Assembly: GCA_017744915.1 (NCBI GenBank)
Contig: JAGIAH010000002.1
Coordinates: 62,001 to 126,000 of the forward strand
Direction of reading: 5' to 3'
Source: Agrobacterium tumefaciens
GTDB lineage: Bacteria; Pseudomonadota; Alphaproteobacteria; Rhizobiales; Rhizobiaceae
Length of the DNA stretch: 64,000 nt
Under the pieces are notes generated by a model. It was not told where the DNA came from and did not search any database. It worked only from the letters and a program-made list of their open reading frames with translations. The translations under genes and the position numbers were made by a program. This document shows, piece after piece, positions 18,059 through 27,315 of the stretch. How positions within the stretch are numbered: the first letter of the stretch is position 1; every line of letters starts with the position of its first letter.

Positions 18059-18123
18059 TGTCATTTGTCAACTGCTCCTGTCATGTGTATTGACAAATGA
18101 CAGACGATGTTGTCACTTGTTGA
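18059..18123. promoter_or_regulatory. SorC-type operator cluster: perfect 13-bp inverted repeat plus a third half-site
   Basis: TGTCATTTGTCAA at 18059-18071 is exactly inverted as TTGACAAATGACA at 18090-18102, 18 bases apart. A third, imperfect direct copy, TGTCACTTGTTGA, lies at 18111-18123. The right arm contains TTGACA, which could double as a -35 element for the rightward operon. The layout fits cooperative repression, possibly with looping, by the adjacent SorC-type protein. Confidence 0.75.
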
Positions 18124-18153
18124 AAATAGACATGGAAGGCGAGGGCTTGGGAG

Positions 18154-19509
18154 ATGGAAAGAGCGATGACGGCGGCATTGGGAACGGAGGCGCCTCAGGG
18201 TGGCTGGACGGCGCTGATCGACGATCTGGTGGCCGGCAACTGGACCAATCCCGAGACCGGCAAGCGCGCCACCGTTCCTTATGAAAAGATCGTCATCGAA
18301 GACACGCTGGACGGCGCGGAGGCCGGTCTCGTCGCGGGTCTCGATCTCGGTGAGCGCTTTACCGTCGTTGCCGATCCCGATACCTGGGATGCCATGGGGT
18401 CGCGGGTGGCCGGGGCGCTCAGGGCGCTCGGCCCGGTCGAAACGGTGATCCTCGATCATCCCCATGCCGACATGGCCGCCGTCGCCGACCTCACCGAAAA
18501 GCTGAAACATGTCGGGGCGGTGATCGCCGTCGGCTCCGGCACGATCAACGATCTCTGCAAATTCGTGACCGGCAAGACGGACCGGCGTTACGCCGTCTTT
18601 GCGACGGCCGCGTCGATGAACGGTTACACCTCGACGACGGCCTCGATCACGCTCGAAAACGGCTTGAAGGTCTCGCTGCCGTCCCATGCGCCGGCCGGTT
18701 TCTTCGTCGATCTGGGGGTGACGGCGGCCGCCCCCACCTATCTTTCGGCATCCGGCTTTGCGGATTGTCTGGTGCGGTCCGTCGCTCAGATCGACTGGTG
18801 GATGTCGCACCGCCTGCTTGGCAGCCTCTACTCGACCGTTCCCTATATTCTTCAGGAGAAGGACGAGGCGGAGCTGAACGCTCGCGCGAAAGGGCTTGCC
18901 GCCGGCGATGTTGCGGCCAATGGCTATCTGCACCGCGTGCTCGCCTTTTGCGGTCTCGGCGTGTCCTTCACCGGCATGTCGAACCACGGGTCCATGGGCG
19001 AGCATCAGATTTCCCATTATATCGACTGCTTCGCTGGCGAGCGTCATCGCGGCACGCTGCACGGGCAACAGGTCGGAGTTGCGACGCTGACCATGGCGCG
19101 GCTGCAGGCGCATTACCTCGCCAGCGAAACGCCGCCGGTCATCCGGCCCAGCGTCATCGATCCGGCCGACATGGCGCGGCGCATGGGCGGCGATATCGCC
19201 GCGCATTGCCTTGCGGAAATTCAGCCGAAACTGTTCGACGCGCGCGCCGCCGACGCGATGAACGAAAAATTCGCCGAATTGTGGCCGACCCTTCGCGAGG
19301 AATTGCAGGCTTTCGCGCTTCCGGTTGCGGAAATGGAGCAGCTGCTTCGCGATGCGGGCGGGCCGATGACGGCGGCCGATCTCGGCCTGCCGGTGGAGTT
19401 CTACCGCGAGTCGGTTCTTCATTGCCGTGAAATGCGCAATCGCTATTCCTTCCTCGATATTGCCGCCGACGAGGGCATCCTCGCCGATTTCGTGTCCGGG
19501 GAGGCTTGA
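18154..19509 (+). CDS. sn-Glycerol-1-phosphate dehydrogenase family protein (AraM/EgsA-like)
   Basis: A 451-residue iron/zinc-dependent dehydrogenase of the AraM/G1PDH group, which interconverts dihydroxyacetone phosphate and sn-glycerol-1-phosphate with NAD(P). Seen in sequence are the dinucleotide motif VGSGTINDLCKF, ATAASMNGYTS, and metal ligands in GFADCLVRSV (Asp), SNHGSMGEHQISHYID (His) and GTLHGQQVG (His). It is the first gene of the rightward operon. In this polyol locus the true substrate may be a longer polyol phosphate. The start is ambiguous between ATGs at 18154 and 18166. Confidence 0.88.
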   Translation: MERAMTAALGTEAPQGGWTALIDDLVAGNWTNPETGKRATVPYEKIVIEDTLDGAEAGLVAGLDLGERFTVVADPDTWDAMGSRVAGALRALGPVETVILDHPHADMAAVADLTEKLKHVGAVIAVGSGTINDLCKFVTGKTDRRYAVFATAASMNGYTSTTASITLENGLKVSLPSHAPAGFFVDLGVTAAAPTYLSASGFADCLVRSVAQIDWWMSHRLLGSLYSTVPYILQEKDEAELNARAKGLAAGDVAANGYLHRVLAFCGLGVSFTGMSNHGSMGEHQISHYIDCFAGERHRGTLHGQQVGVATLTMARLQAHYLASETPPVIRPSVIDPADMARRMGGDIAAHCLAEIQPKLFDARAADAMNEKFAELWPTLREELQAFALPVAEMEQLLRDAGGPMTAADLGLPVEFYRESVLHCREMRNRYSFLDIAADEGILADFVSGEA

Positions 19510-19513
19510 TCAG

Positions 19514-20326
19514 ATGCAGGCGATCGCGGATATGCCCATCGAAATTGCACGCCACGTCACGGTGCTGTTTTGCGATATCGACGATACGCTCACCAATGAG
19601 GGGCGGCTTCCGGCCTGCGCTTACGCGGCGCTGGAGCGGCTGACGCAGGCAGGCATCGCGGTGGCCCCGATCACCGGCCGGCCGGCCGGCTGGTGCGACA
19701 TGATCGCCCGCCTCTGGCCTGTGGCCGGTGTTGTCGGCGAAAACGGTGCCTTCTATTTTGCGTACAATGAGAATGCCCGTCGCATGCGCCGCGTCTTCGC
19801 CATCGAGGACAGTCAGCGCACGCTGGATCGGGAAAAGCTTGAAAAGGTTCGCGCCCGGGTGCTGGCCGAGGTGTCGGGGGCGGCGGTCTCGGCCGACCAG
19901 CTTTATCGCGAAGCCGATCTCGCCATCGATTTCAGCGAGGACGTGCCGCCTTTGCCGGTCGCTCATATCGACCGGATCAAACGGATTTTCGAGGAGGAGG
20001 GCGCGGTCGCGAAGATTTCGTCCATCCACGTCAATGGCTGGTACGGCGCTTACGACAAGCTGACAATGGCCCGCCGTTTCGCCGCCGAAATCCTTGATCT
20101 CGACATCGAGCGGGATCGTGACCGCGTGGTCTTCGTTGGCGACAGCCCGAACGACGCGCCGATGTTCGGCTTCTTTCCCCATGCCTGCGGGGTCGCCAAC
20201 GTGCTTCAGTTCCGCGGCCGCATCGAGGCGGAACCGGCCTATGTGACGGTTCGGGAAGGTGGCCACGGTTTTGTGGAGGTCGCGGATCGCATTCTCGGCG
20301 CGCGCGGCGGGAGGGACGCGGCATGA
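19514..20326 (+). CDS. HAD-superfamily hydrolase (IIB subfamily sugar-phosphatase type)
   Basis: A 270-residue phosphatase. Motif I is LFCDIDDTLTNEG (nucleophile and acid/base aspartates). ITGRPAGWC carries motif II. The conserved lysine follows in GAYDKLTMA, and motif IV is VFVGDSPNDAPMFG. The cap between motifs II and III is C2B-like, as in trehalose- or mannosylglycerate-phosphate phosphatases. The ATG at 19514 is four bases after the previous stop, and the gene overlaps the next by four. It may dephosphorylate a pathway intermediate or detoxify a dead-end sugar phosphate. The substrate is unknown. Confidence 0.82.
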   Translation: MQAIADMPIEIARHVTVLFCDIDDTLTNEGRLPACAYAALERLTQAGIAVAPITGRPAGWCDMIARLWPVAGVVGENGAFYFAYNENARRMRRVFAIEDSQRTLDREKLEKVRARVLAEVSGAAVSADQLYREADLAIDFSEDVPPLPVAHIDRIKRIFEEEGAVAKISSIHVNGWYGAYDKLTMARRFAAEILDLDIERDRDRVVFVGDSPNDAPMFGFFPHACGVANVLQFRGRIEAEPAYVTVREGGHGFVEVADRILGARGGRDAA

Positions 20327-21858
20327 CCGAACCCGTGTACGATCTCGCCATCATCGGCGGCGGCATCAACGGCGCGGGGATCGCGCGCGATGCGGCCGGC
20401 CGTGGGTTGAAGGTGCTTTTGGCCGAACAGGCCGATCTCGGTTCGGCGACATCGTCGAATTCGACGAAGCTCATCCATGGTGGCCTGCGTTATCTGGAGC
20501 ACTACGAGTTCAGGCTGGTGCGCCACGCGCTGGCGGAACGCGAGCGCCTGTGGGCGATTGCGCCGCATATCATCTGGCCGTTGCGGTTCGTGCTGCCGCA
20601 TCGCAAGGGGCTGCGTCCGGCATGGCTGCTGCGCCTCGGCCTGTTCATCTACGACCATCTGGGTGGACGCAGGCTTTTGCCGGCGACTGCGACGCTTCGG
20701 CTGAAGACCGATCCCGCCGGTGCGCCGCTGCGTGACGTGTCCTCGGTGGGTTTCGAATATTCGGATTGCTGGGTGCAGGACAATCGCCTCGTTGTCCTCA
20801 ACGTTCGCGATGCGGCGTCGCTGGGCGCGGATATACGGGTTGGAACGCGGTGCGTCTCCGCCCGTCGCGACAATGGGCTTTGGGTCGTGCGGCTTGAGGA
20901 TGCCGAGACCGGTGCTGGCAGCGACGTGCGCGCCCGCGCCATCGTCAACGCCGCCGGTCCATGGGTGGACAAGGTCGTCGGCGATATCACGGGCAGCGGA
21001 GCGCCGGAGCGGGTCCGTCTCGTGCAGGGTTCGCATGTCGTCGTGCGCAGGCTCTACGATCACGACCGCTGCTATATCTTCCAGAATCCGGACGGCCGCA
21101 TCTTCTTCGCCATTCCCTATGAGGAGGATTTCACGCTGATTGGCACGACCGACCGGGATTACCATGGTGCGCCGGACAAGGTCGAAGCGTCAGCGGAGGA
21201 AATCGACTATCTCGTGGCGGCGGCGTCTTCCTATTTCAAGCGGCAGCTGACAGCGGCGGATGTGGTCTGGACCTATTCCGGCGTGCGCGCCCTCTATGAT
21301 AATGGCGCCGCCAAAGCGCAGGAGACGACGCGCGACTATGTGCTGCTGCTCGACCGGCCGGAAAGGCAAGCGCCGCTGCTTTCGGTTTTCGGCGGCAAGA
21401 TCACCACGTTTCGCTGCCTGGCGGAAGATGCGCTCGACAGGCTTGCCGCGATCTTTCCCGACTGGAACAGGGATCGCGGCTGGACCGCCAGACGCGCCCT
21501 GCCGGGTGGCGGCTTTCCCGTTGGCACGGCCGACGATCTCATCTCCGCCCTTCGTGCGGATTTCCCGTTCCTGTCGGTTCGCGAAGCGCGCCGATTGGTC
21601 CGCCATTATGGTCTCGAGGCAAGGGAGATACTCGGCACAGCAGGGAGCAGGGAAGACCTCGGCCGCGATTTTGGCGGCTCGCTGACGGAGGCGGAAGTGA
21701 ATTTCCTGATGGAGCGGGAATATGCGCGCACCGCCGCCGATATTGTCTGGCGGCGCACGAAGTCGGGCCTGCGAATGACGGTTGCGGAGATCGAGGCGCT
21801 GGACAGCTGGATGCGCCAGCGCCGTTCGGTTCCGAAAAGGGTGAGTGCTGCACGATAG
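20323..21858 (+). CDS. GlpD-like FAD-dependent glycerol-3-phosphate (polyol phosphate) dehydrogenase
   Basis: A 511-residue flavoprotein with all main GlpD landmarks: dinucleotide motif IIGGGINGAGIARDAAGRG, SSNSTKLIHGGLRYLEHYE, an AAGPWVDKV segment, TTDRDYHG and SGVRALYDN. GlpD feeds electrons from sn-glycerol-3-phosphate to quinones at the membrane. The erythritol-4-phosphate dehydrogenase EryB belongs to the same family, so a four- or five-carbon polyol phosphate is possible. It is coupled by ATGA overlap to the HAD gene. Its setting beside a SorC regulator and an FGGY kinase resembles ery loci. Confidence 0.85.
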   Translation: MTEPVYDLAIIGGGINGAGIARDAAGRGLKVLLAEQADLGSATSSNSTKLIHGGLRYLEHYEFRLVRHALAERERLWAIAPHIIWPLRFVLPHRKGLRPAWLLRLGLFIYDHLGGRRLLPATATLRLKTDPAGAPLRDVSSVGFEYSDCWVQDNRLVVLNVRDAASLGADIRVGTRCVSARRDNGLWVVRLEDAETGAGSDVRARAIVNAAGPWVDKVVGDITGSGAPERVRLVQGSHVVVRRLYDHDRCYIFQNPDGRIFFAIPYEEDFTLIGTTDRDYHGAPDKVEASAEEIDYLVAAASSYFKRQLTAADVVWTYSGVRALYDNGAAKAQETTRDYVLLLDRPERQAPLLSVFGGKITTFRCLAEDALDRLAAIFPDWNRDRGWTARRALPGGGFPVGTADDLISALRADFPFLSVREARRLVRHYGLEAREILGTAGSREDLGRDFGGSLTEAEVNFLMEREYARTAADIVWRRTKSGLRMTVAEIEALDSWMRQRRSVPKRVSAAR

Positions 21859-21982
21859 GAATACCGTCACCCTTGGGAGAGGTGGGCGCAGTTACACGGA
21901 TATCCGTGGGACTTTAAAAAATAAGGGGAGGACGCGGGATGCGCCATGCGTGTTCCACGACGGCCCGAGGAGGAGGAACAGC

Positions 21983-22870
21983 ATGTCTGTTGCACAGGTA
22001 AAACGCATCGCGATTTCGGATTCGCCATGGCCATGGCTGTTGCCGCTGATCGCGCTGTTGATCGTCTTCACCATCTATCCGCTGATCTACAATGTCTGGC
22101 TGAGCTTCCATGAATTCGTGCCGCGCAAGCGCACGCTCGCTTTTGTCGGCTTCGATAATTGGATCCAGCTCTGGAACGACACCCGCTTCTGGGGCGCGCT
22201 TGGCGTGACTTTCGTCTATTTCGTCGTGGCGCTGACCATCGAGATCGTCCTCGGCATGGCAGTTGCGCTACTCCTCGATGCCGAGCTGCCGGGTTTCGGG
22301 GCGCTGCGCGCCATTCTGTCGATGACGCTGGTTATTCCGCCGGCCATTGCCGGCATGATGTTCCTGCTGATGCAGGATCCGCAATTCGGCATCATTCCTT
22401 ATCTTCTCGATACGCTCGGCCTGCTCGACAAATCGACGCCGATCCTTGCGACATCCTCGCTGGCGCTGGCCGGGGTCCTCGTCGCGGAAATCTGGCAGTG
22501 GACGCCGTTCATGGTGCTGATTTTCATGGCGGGTCTGCGCTCGCTGCCAAGCGAACCCTATGAGGCGGCGATGATCGACGGGGCGTCGTCGTTCCAGATG
22601 TTCAGCCGCCTGACATTGCCGATGATGTCGCGGGTGATCGCGGTGGCGGTGCTGTTGCGCGGCATCGATCTGTTTCGTGTCTTCGACTACGTGTTCGTGA
22701 TGACCTCCGGCGGACCGGGCACCTCCACCTACACGCTCAGCCTCTATGCCTGGCAGCAGACCTTCTCCTTCCTGAAATGGGGTTACGGCGCAACGCTCAG
22801 CCTTACCAGTCTGGTGATCGTCATGGTGCTCGCCAATCTGTTCATCCGCGTTGCAAAGATACGGTGGTAA
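21983..22870 (+). CDS. Sugar/polyol ABC transporter permease (MalF type)
   Basis: A 295-residue permease with six hydrophobic helices. The EAA loop is YEAAMIDGASSFQMFSRL and the first periplasmic loop has VGFDNWIQLWND. The ATG at 21983 has a strong AGGAGGAGGAA Shine-Dalgarno. In-frame sequence upstream to 21845 is not similar to permeases, so the longer start is rejected. It is followed after two bases by its partner permease. Confidence 0.9.
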   Translation: MSVAQVKRIAISDSPWPWLLPLIALLIVFTIYPLIYNVWLSFHEFVPRKRTLAFVGFDNWIQLWNDTRFWGALGVTFVYFVVALTIEIVLGMAVALLLDAELPGFGALRAILSMTLVIPPAIAGMMFLLMQDPQFGIIPYLLDTLGLLDKSTPILATSSLALAGVLVAEIWQWTPFMVLIFMAGLRSLPSEPYEAAMIDGASSFQMFSRLTLPMMSRVIAVAVLLRGIDLFRVFDYVFVMTSGGPGTSTYTLSLYAWQQTFSFLKWGYGATLSLTSLVIVMVLANLFIRVAKIRW

Positions 22871-22872
22871 TC

Positions 22873-23748
22873 ATGCATCAGAGCCGTTTTGCCCGTACCC
22901 TCAGAACCATTGCCGGCTGGCTGGTCGTCGGGGCGTTCTTCTTCCCGATCTATTTCTGGACCTCGGTGGCTTTCCGGGACGCCAAGGACATATTCAACTG
23001 GCCGCCGATCATCGCCGATTTCCAGCCGACGGTGCGCAATTTCGAGCAGGTCTTCGGCATCTCGTTCGGTTTTGCGCGTGATGCCAGCGTGTCGCCCGGC
23101 GGCGGCAATTTCTACATGGGACCGCGTCTCTGGGATTCGATCGTGGTCGCTTCGCTCTCGACCGTGCTTGCCATCGTCGTCGCGACGCTTGCCTCCTATG
23201 CGCTGTCGCGGATGAATTTTCGCGGCCGCCACGATTTCGTCAACTGGGTTCTGTCCACCCGCATGATGCCGCCGGTTGCCGTGGCGATCCCGATGTTCTT
23301 CATCTTCAAGCAGTTCAGCCTGCTCGATACCTATATCGGCATCATCCTCATCCACGGATTGATGAACCTGCCGCTCGCTGTGCTGCTGCTGAAGAGCTTT
23401 TTCGACGACATTCCGGCCGAGATCGATGAAAGCGCGCTGCTCGACGGCGCCTCGCGCTGGACGATCTTCCGCCGCATCGTTCTGCCGATGGCCAAGGGCG
23501 GCATCGCGGCCACCGCGGTCCTCTGCTTCATCTTTTCGTGGACCGAGTTCCTGTTCGTACTGACGCTGACGCAGACCGGCATCAAGACCGTGCCCGTCGT
23601 CTCGTCCACCTTCGTAACGTCGATCGGCACCGCCTGGGGCAACATGGCCGCCCTTGGCGCTGCGGCGATCGTACCAGCCTTCATCGTGATCCTTCTCGTC
23701 CAGCGCCATCTGGTACGCGGTCTGACCATGGGTTCGCTGAAACAGTGA
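22873..23748 (+). CDS. Sugar/polyol ABC transporter permease (MalG type)
   Basis: A 291-residue partner permease. The EAA loop is DESALLDGASRWTIFRRI, preceded by SYALSRMNFRGRHDFVNW as in MalG-type proteins. The segment ASVSPGGGNFYMGP in the first periplasmic loop is typical of the polyol (mannitol/sorbitol-like) branch. The ATG at 22873 follows the previous stop by two bases, implying translational coupling. Confidence 0.9.
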   Translation: MHQSRFARTLRTIAGWLVVGAFFFPIYFWTSVAFRDAKDIFNWPPIIADFQPTVRNFEQVFGISFGFARDASVSPGGGNFYMGPRLWDSIVVASLSTVLAIVVATLASYALSRMNFRGRHDFVNWVLSTRMMPPVAVAIPMFFIFKQFSLLDTYIGIILIHGLMNLPLAVLLLKSFFDDIPAEIDESALLDGASRWTIFRRIVLPMAKGGIAATAVLCFIFSWTEFLFVLTLTQTGIKTVPVVSSTFVTSIGTAWGNMAALGAAAIVPAFIVILLVQRHLVRGLTMGSLKQ

Positions 23749-23829
23749 CAAAACTGCGCATGAGGAGTGCGCGGATCAACAGGGGAATCCCGTCGTCAAA
23801 CACGGCGAGGGAAAAGAGGAGGAGAGAAA

Positions 23830-25326
23830 ATGAAAGAGGAAGACAGAAAGCTTTATCTCGCATCCATCACCGACCGGTTCGTGCGCGGGGGAATGGATCG
23901 CCGTTCGTTCCTGAGTTCGGCCGGCAAGCTCGGCCTTGGAGCGGCCGCGCTCGGCATGGGCATGGGCAGCCGCCCGTTCGTCATGAACAGGGCGCTGGCT
24001 GAGGAGCAGCTGACCCCCAGCCCGGACATTCTCACGTGGCTGAAGGACGTCGGCAAACCTTTCGCCGGCACGACGCTGAAGCTTGCGACGGAATCGACGC
24101 CGCCATCCAACGCCATCAACTCGCAGCTCAAGAAATATTTCGAGGAAGCGACCGGCATCAAGGTCGAAATCGAGGTTTTGCCGCTCGAACAGGTTCTGCA
24201 AAAACTGACGCTCGACGTCGCCTCCTCGCTCGGTACCTATGACCTTTATTACATCGACCAGAGCTGGGCGGCCTCGTTCAGCCAGGATGTTTTCGACCCG
24301 CGCGAGCAAATTCAGGCAAAGCCCGACCTCGCCATGCCGAACTACAATATCGACGACTTCATGCCGGCGCTGGTCGATGGTATCGCCAAATACGAGGATC
24401 GCTGGGTGGGCGTGCCCTACGATATCCCGATCTTCATCATGATCTACCGCAAGGATATCTACGAGAAGCTCGGCCTGAAGGCCCCGACCACTTTCGAGGA
24501 GCTCCTCAACAATTCCGTCACCATCACCAAGGAGATGGGACCGAAGGTTTACGGTTATGCCGGCCAGATGAAATCGGGCCATTATGCGCTGGAATGCGAA
24601 TGGACCTCCATGCTGTGGGGTCACGGCGGCTCGGTCTTTACCGCCGACAAGAAATTTGCCGGCAATGACGAGCGGGGCATCGCCGCGCTCGATTATTATA
24701 CGGCGCTGCGCAAGGTCATGCCGCCCGGCGTCGATCAGTGGACGTGGGACGGGCAGGGGCAGGCGGTCGCGCAGGGCGTCGCAGCCTCCATGCTCTCCTG
24801 GGGCGAGTTCTTCCCCTATTTCGACGATCCGACGCAGACCAAGGTTTCCGGACTTTGCGAAGCGGTCATTCCGCCGCAGCCGATTGCGCTGCGCAAGCCT
24901 TCGGAATGCGGTTACGGCGAAATCCCCGGCGTCGGCCACCAGGGCGGCTCCTCGCTTGCCGTCTCGCGATATTCGAAAAGCCCGGACGCGGCATGGCTGT
25001 TCATGCAATGGGCGACCTGCGCCGATACGCAGGCCCTCATCACCACGCTGGGCGGCGGCACCGGGCCGACCCGCACCTCGGTCTATAACGATCCCCGCGT
25101 CAAGGCGCATGCCCGTGTGGGTGCCGGCACGACCCGTCACCTGCCCGTCGTGCGCGAGACCATCGACAAATACATGGGGTCGGAGCCGGACCTGCCGGAG
25201 TGGGCGCAGCTTTCCAATGACACGATCCCGGTCGGTCTCGGCAAATATTTCGCCGGCAATTACGGCTCGTCCAAACAGGCGATGGACGACATCGCCTCCC
25301 AGGTTGAAGCGGTGCTGAAGGGCTGA
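23830..25326 (+). CDS. Extracellular solute-binding protein, probably Tat-exported
   Basis: A 498-residue family 1 binding protein. The extended N-region carries a twin-arginine pattern, MDRRSFLSSAGKLGLGAAA (arginines 24-25), and a cleavage site after NRALA near residue 57. The mature part has ATESTPPSNAINSQLKKYF, YYIDQSWAASFSQDVFD and VPYDIPIFIMIYRKDIY, as in polyol- and sugar-binding homologues. GGAGAGAAA precedes the ATG at 23830. A hairpin follows the stop. It supplies substrate to the two upstream permeases and the ATPase at 26179. Confidence 0.9.
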   Translation: MKEEDRKLYLASITDRFVRGGMDRRSFLSSAGKLGLGAAALGMGMGSRPFVMNRALAEEQLTPSPDILTWLKDVGKPFAGTTLKLATESTPPSNAINSQLKKYFEEATGIKVEIEVLPLEQVLQKLTLDVASSLGTYDLYYIDQSWAASFSQDVFDPREQIQAKPDLAMPNYNIDDFMPALVDGIAKYEDRWVGVPYDIPIFIMIYRKDIYEKLGLKAPTTFEELLNNSVTITKEMGPKVYGYAGQMKSGHYALECEWTSMLWGHGGSVFTADKKFAGNDERGIAALDYYTALRKVMPPGVDQWTWDGQGQAVAQGVAASMLSWGEFFPYFDDPTQTKVSGLCEAVIPPQPIALRKPSECGYGEIPGVGHQGGSSLAVSRYSKSPDAAWLFMQWATCADTQALITTLGGGTGPTRTSVYNDPRVKAHARVGAGTTRHLPVVRETIDKYMGSEPDLPEWAQLSNDTIPVGLGKYFAGNYGSSKQAMDDIASQVEAVLKG

Positions 25327-25339
25327 TCCGAGAAGTGGC

Positions 25340-25366
25340 AAGGGCGGCGGCGCGGCCGTCGCCCTT
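25340..25366 (+). promoter_or_regulatory. Intergenic stem-loop after the second binding-protein gene
   Basis: An 11-bp stem (AAGGGCGGCGG / CCGTCGCCCTT, one G-U pair, 5-base loop) sits just after the binding-protein stop. It lacks a U-run, so a message-stabilising or attenuating role is more likely than full termination. It mirrors the hairpin at 10201-10235. Confidence 0.6.
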
Positions 25367-25402
25367 CCAGACGGAAAGACAAGGGAAAACGGGAGGACAA
25401 TC

Positions 25403-26128
25403 ATGGCGGATAAACCGTTGATCGCGATCACGGGTGCGAGTTCCGGTATCGGCGAGGCCGTGGCGCGCGCTTTTTCCGCAGCGGGCCACCCGCTGCTGTT
25501 GATCGCCCGGCGCCTCGAGAGGCTGGAGGCGCTCGGTCTGCCGAACGCCGTCTTGAAAAAGGCCGACGTGCGCGACCGCGCCGCGCTTGCCGAAGCGGTG
25601 AAAGAGGCCGAGGCGACGTTCGGGCCGGTGGACATGATGTTCGCCAATGCCGGCATCGCAAGGCTCGGCGATATCGGCCGCCAGCCGCCGGAAGAATGGG
25701 ACGAGATGATCGACATCAACACCAAGGGCGTGATGAACAGCGTCCATGCGGTGATGAACGGCATGATCGCCCGCAAATGCGGCACGCTCGTCATGATGAG
25801 TTCGATTGCCGGCCGCAAGGTCTATCCCGACCATACCGTTTATTGCGGCACCAAGTTCTTCGTGCATGCCGTGTCCGAGAGCCTGCGCGAATATCTGGCG
25901 CCGCACGATGTCCGCGTCATCGTCGTTTCTCCCGGCATCATTGATACGGAAGTGCTCGATCACGTGAAGGACGAGGCGACGCTCGCCGGCTACAGGGCCA
26001 ACAAGCAGGCCATTGGCGGGGGAATTTCGGCGGATGTCGTCGCCGGTCTCATCCTCGACGCCTACCGGCTGCCGCAGCGGGCCATCGTTCAAGAAATCGT
26101 CATCACGCCGACCCGGCAGAAATATTGA
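25403..26128 (+). CDS. Short-chain dehydrogenase/reductase (SDR family)
   Basis: A 241-residue classical SDR. It has the cofactor motif TGASSGIGEAVARAF, NAG at FANAGIARLG, and catalytic YCGTK (Tyr and Lys) after MMSSIAGRK. GGAGGA precedes the ATG at 25403. It lies inside a transporter operon between the binding protein and the ATPase, which indicates a role in oxidising the imported polyol or reducing its ketone. The cofactor and substrate are not determinable by eye. Confidence 0.88.
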   Translation: MADKPLIAITGASSGIGEAVARAFSAAGHPLLLIARRLERLEALGLPNAVLKKADVRDRAALAEAVKEAEATFGPVDMMFANAGIARLGDIGRQPPEEWDEMIDINTKGVMNSVHAVMNGMIARKCGTLVMMSSIAGRKVYPDHTVYCGTKFFVHAVSESLREYLAPHDVRVIVVSPGIIDTEVLDHVKDEATLAGYRANKQAIGGGISADVVAGLILDAYRLPQRAIVQEIVITPTRQKY

Positions 26129-26178
26129 CCGTGCCGCCGGCGGGTCCGGCAGGCTGATAAAAATGGAGTGGGAACCCT

Positions 26179-27243
<1,065 letters not shown>

Positions 27244-27315
27244 GGGTGCGCGCTCCAAATCTCACAATATCGCGACTATCGGGCCGGGCAGACGGCCGCA
27301 GGAAAGGAATTTGCA

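Noticed and set aside
18061-19422. 453-codon minus-strand open frame opposite the glycerol-1-phosphate dehydrogenase gene
   Set aside because: It is an antisense shadow with an Arg/His-rich product, and it would also overlap the operator cluster.
23776-25818. 680-codon minus-strand open frame opposite the binding-protein and SDR genes
   Set aside because: It is the antisense shadow of two well-supported genes in GC-rich DNA. Its product is low-complexity and matches no family.
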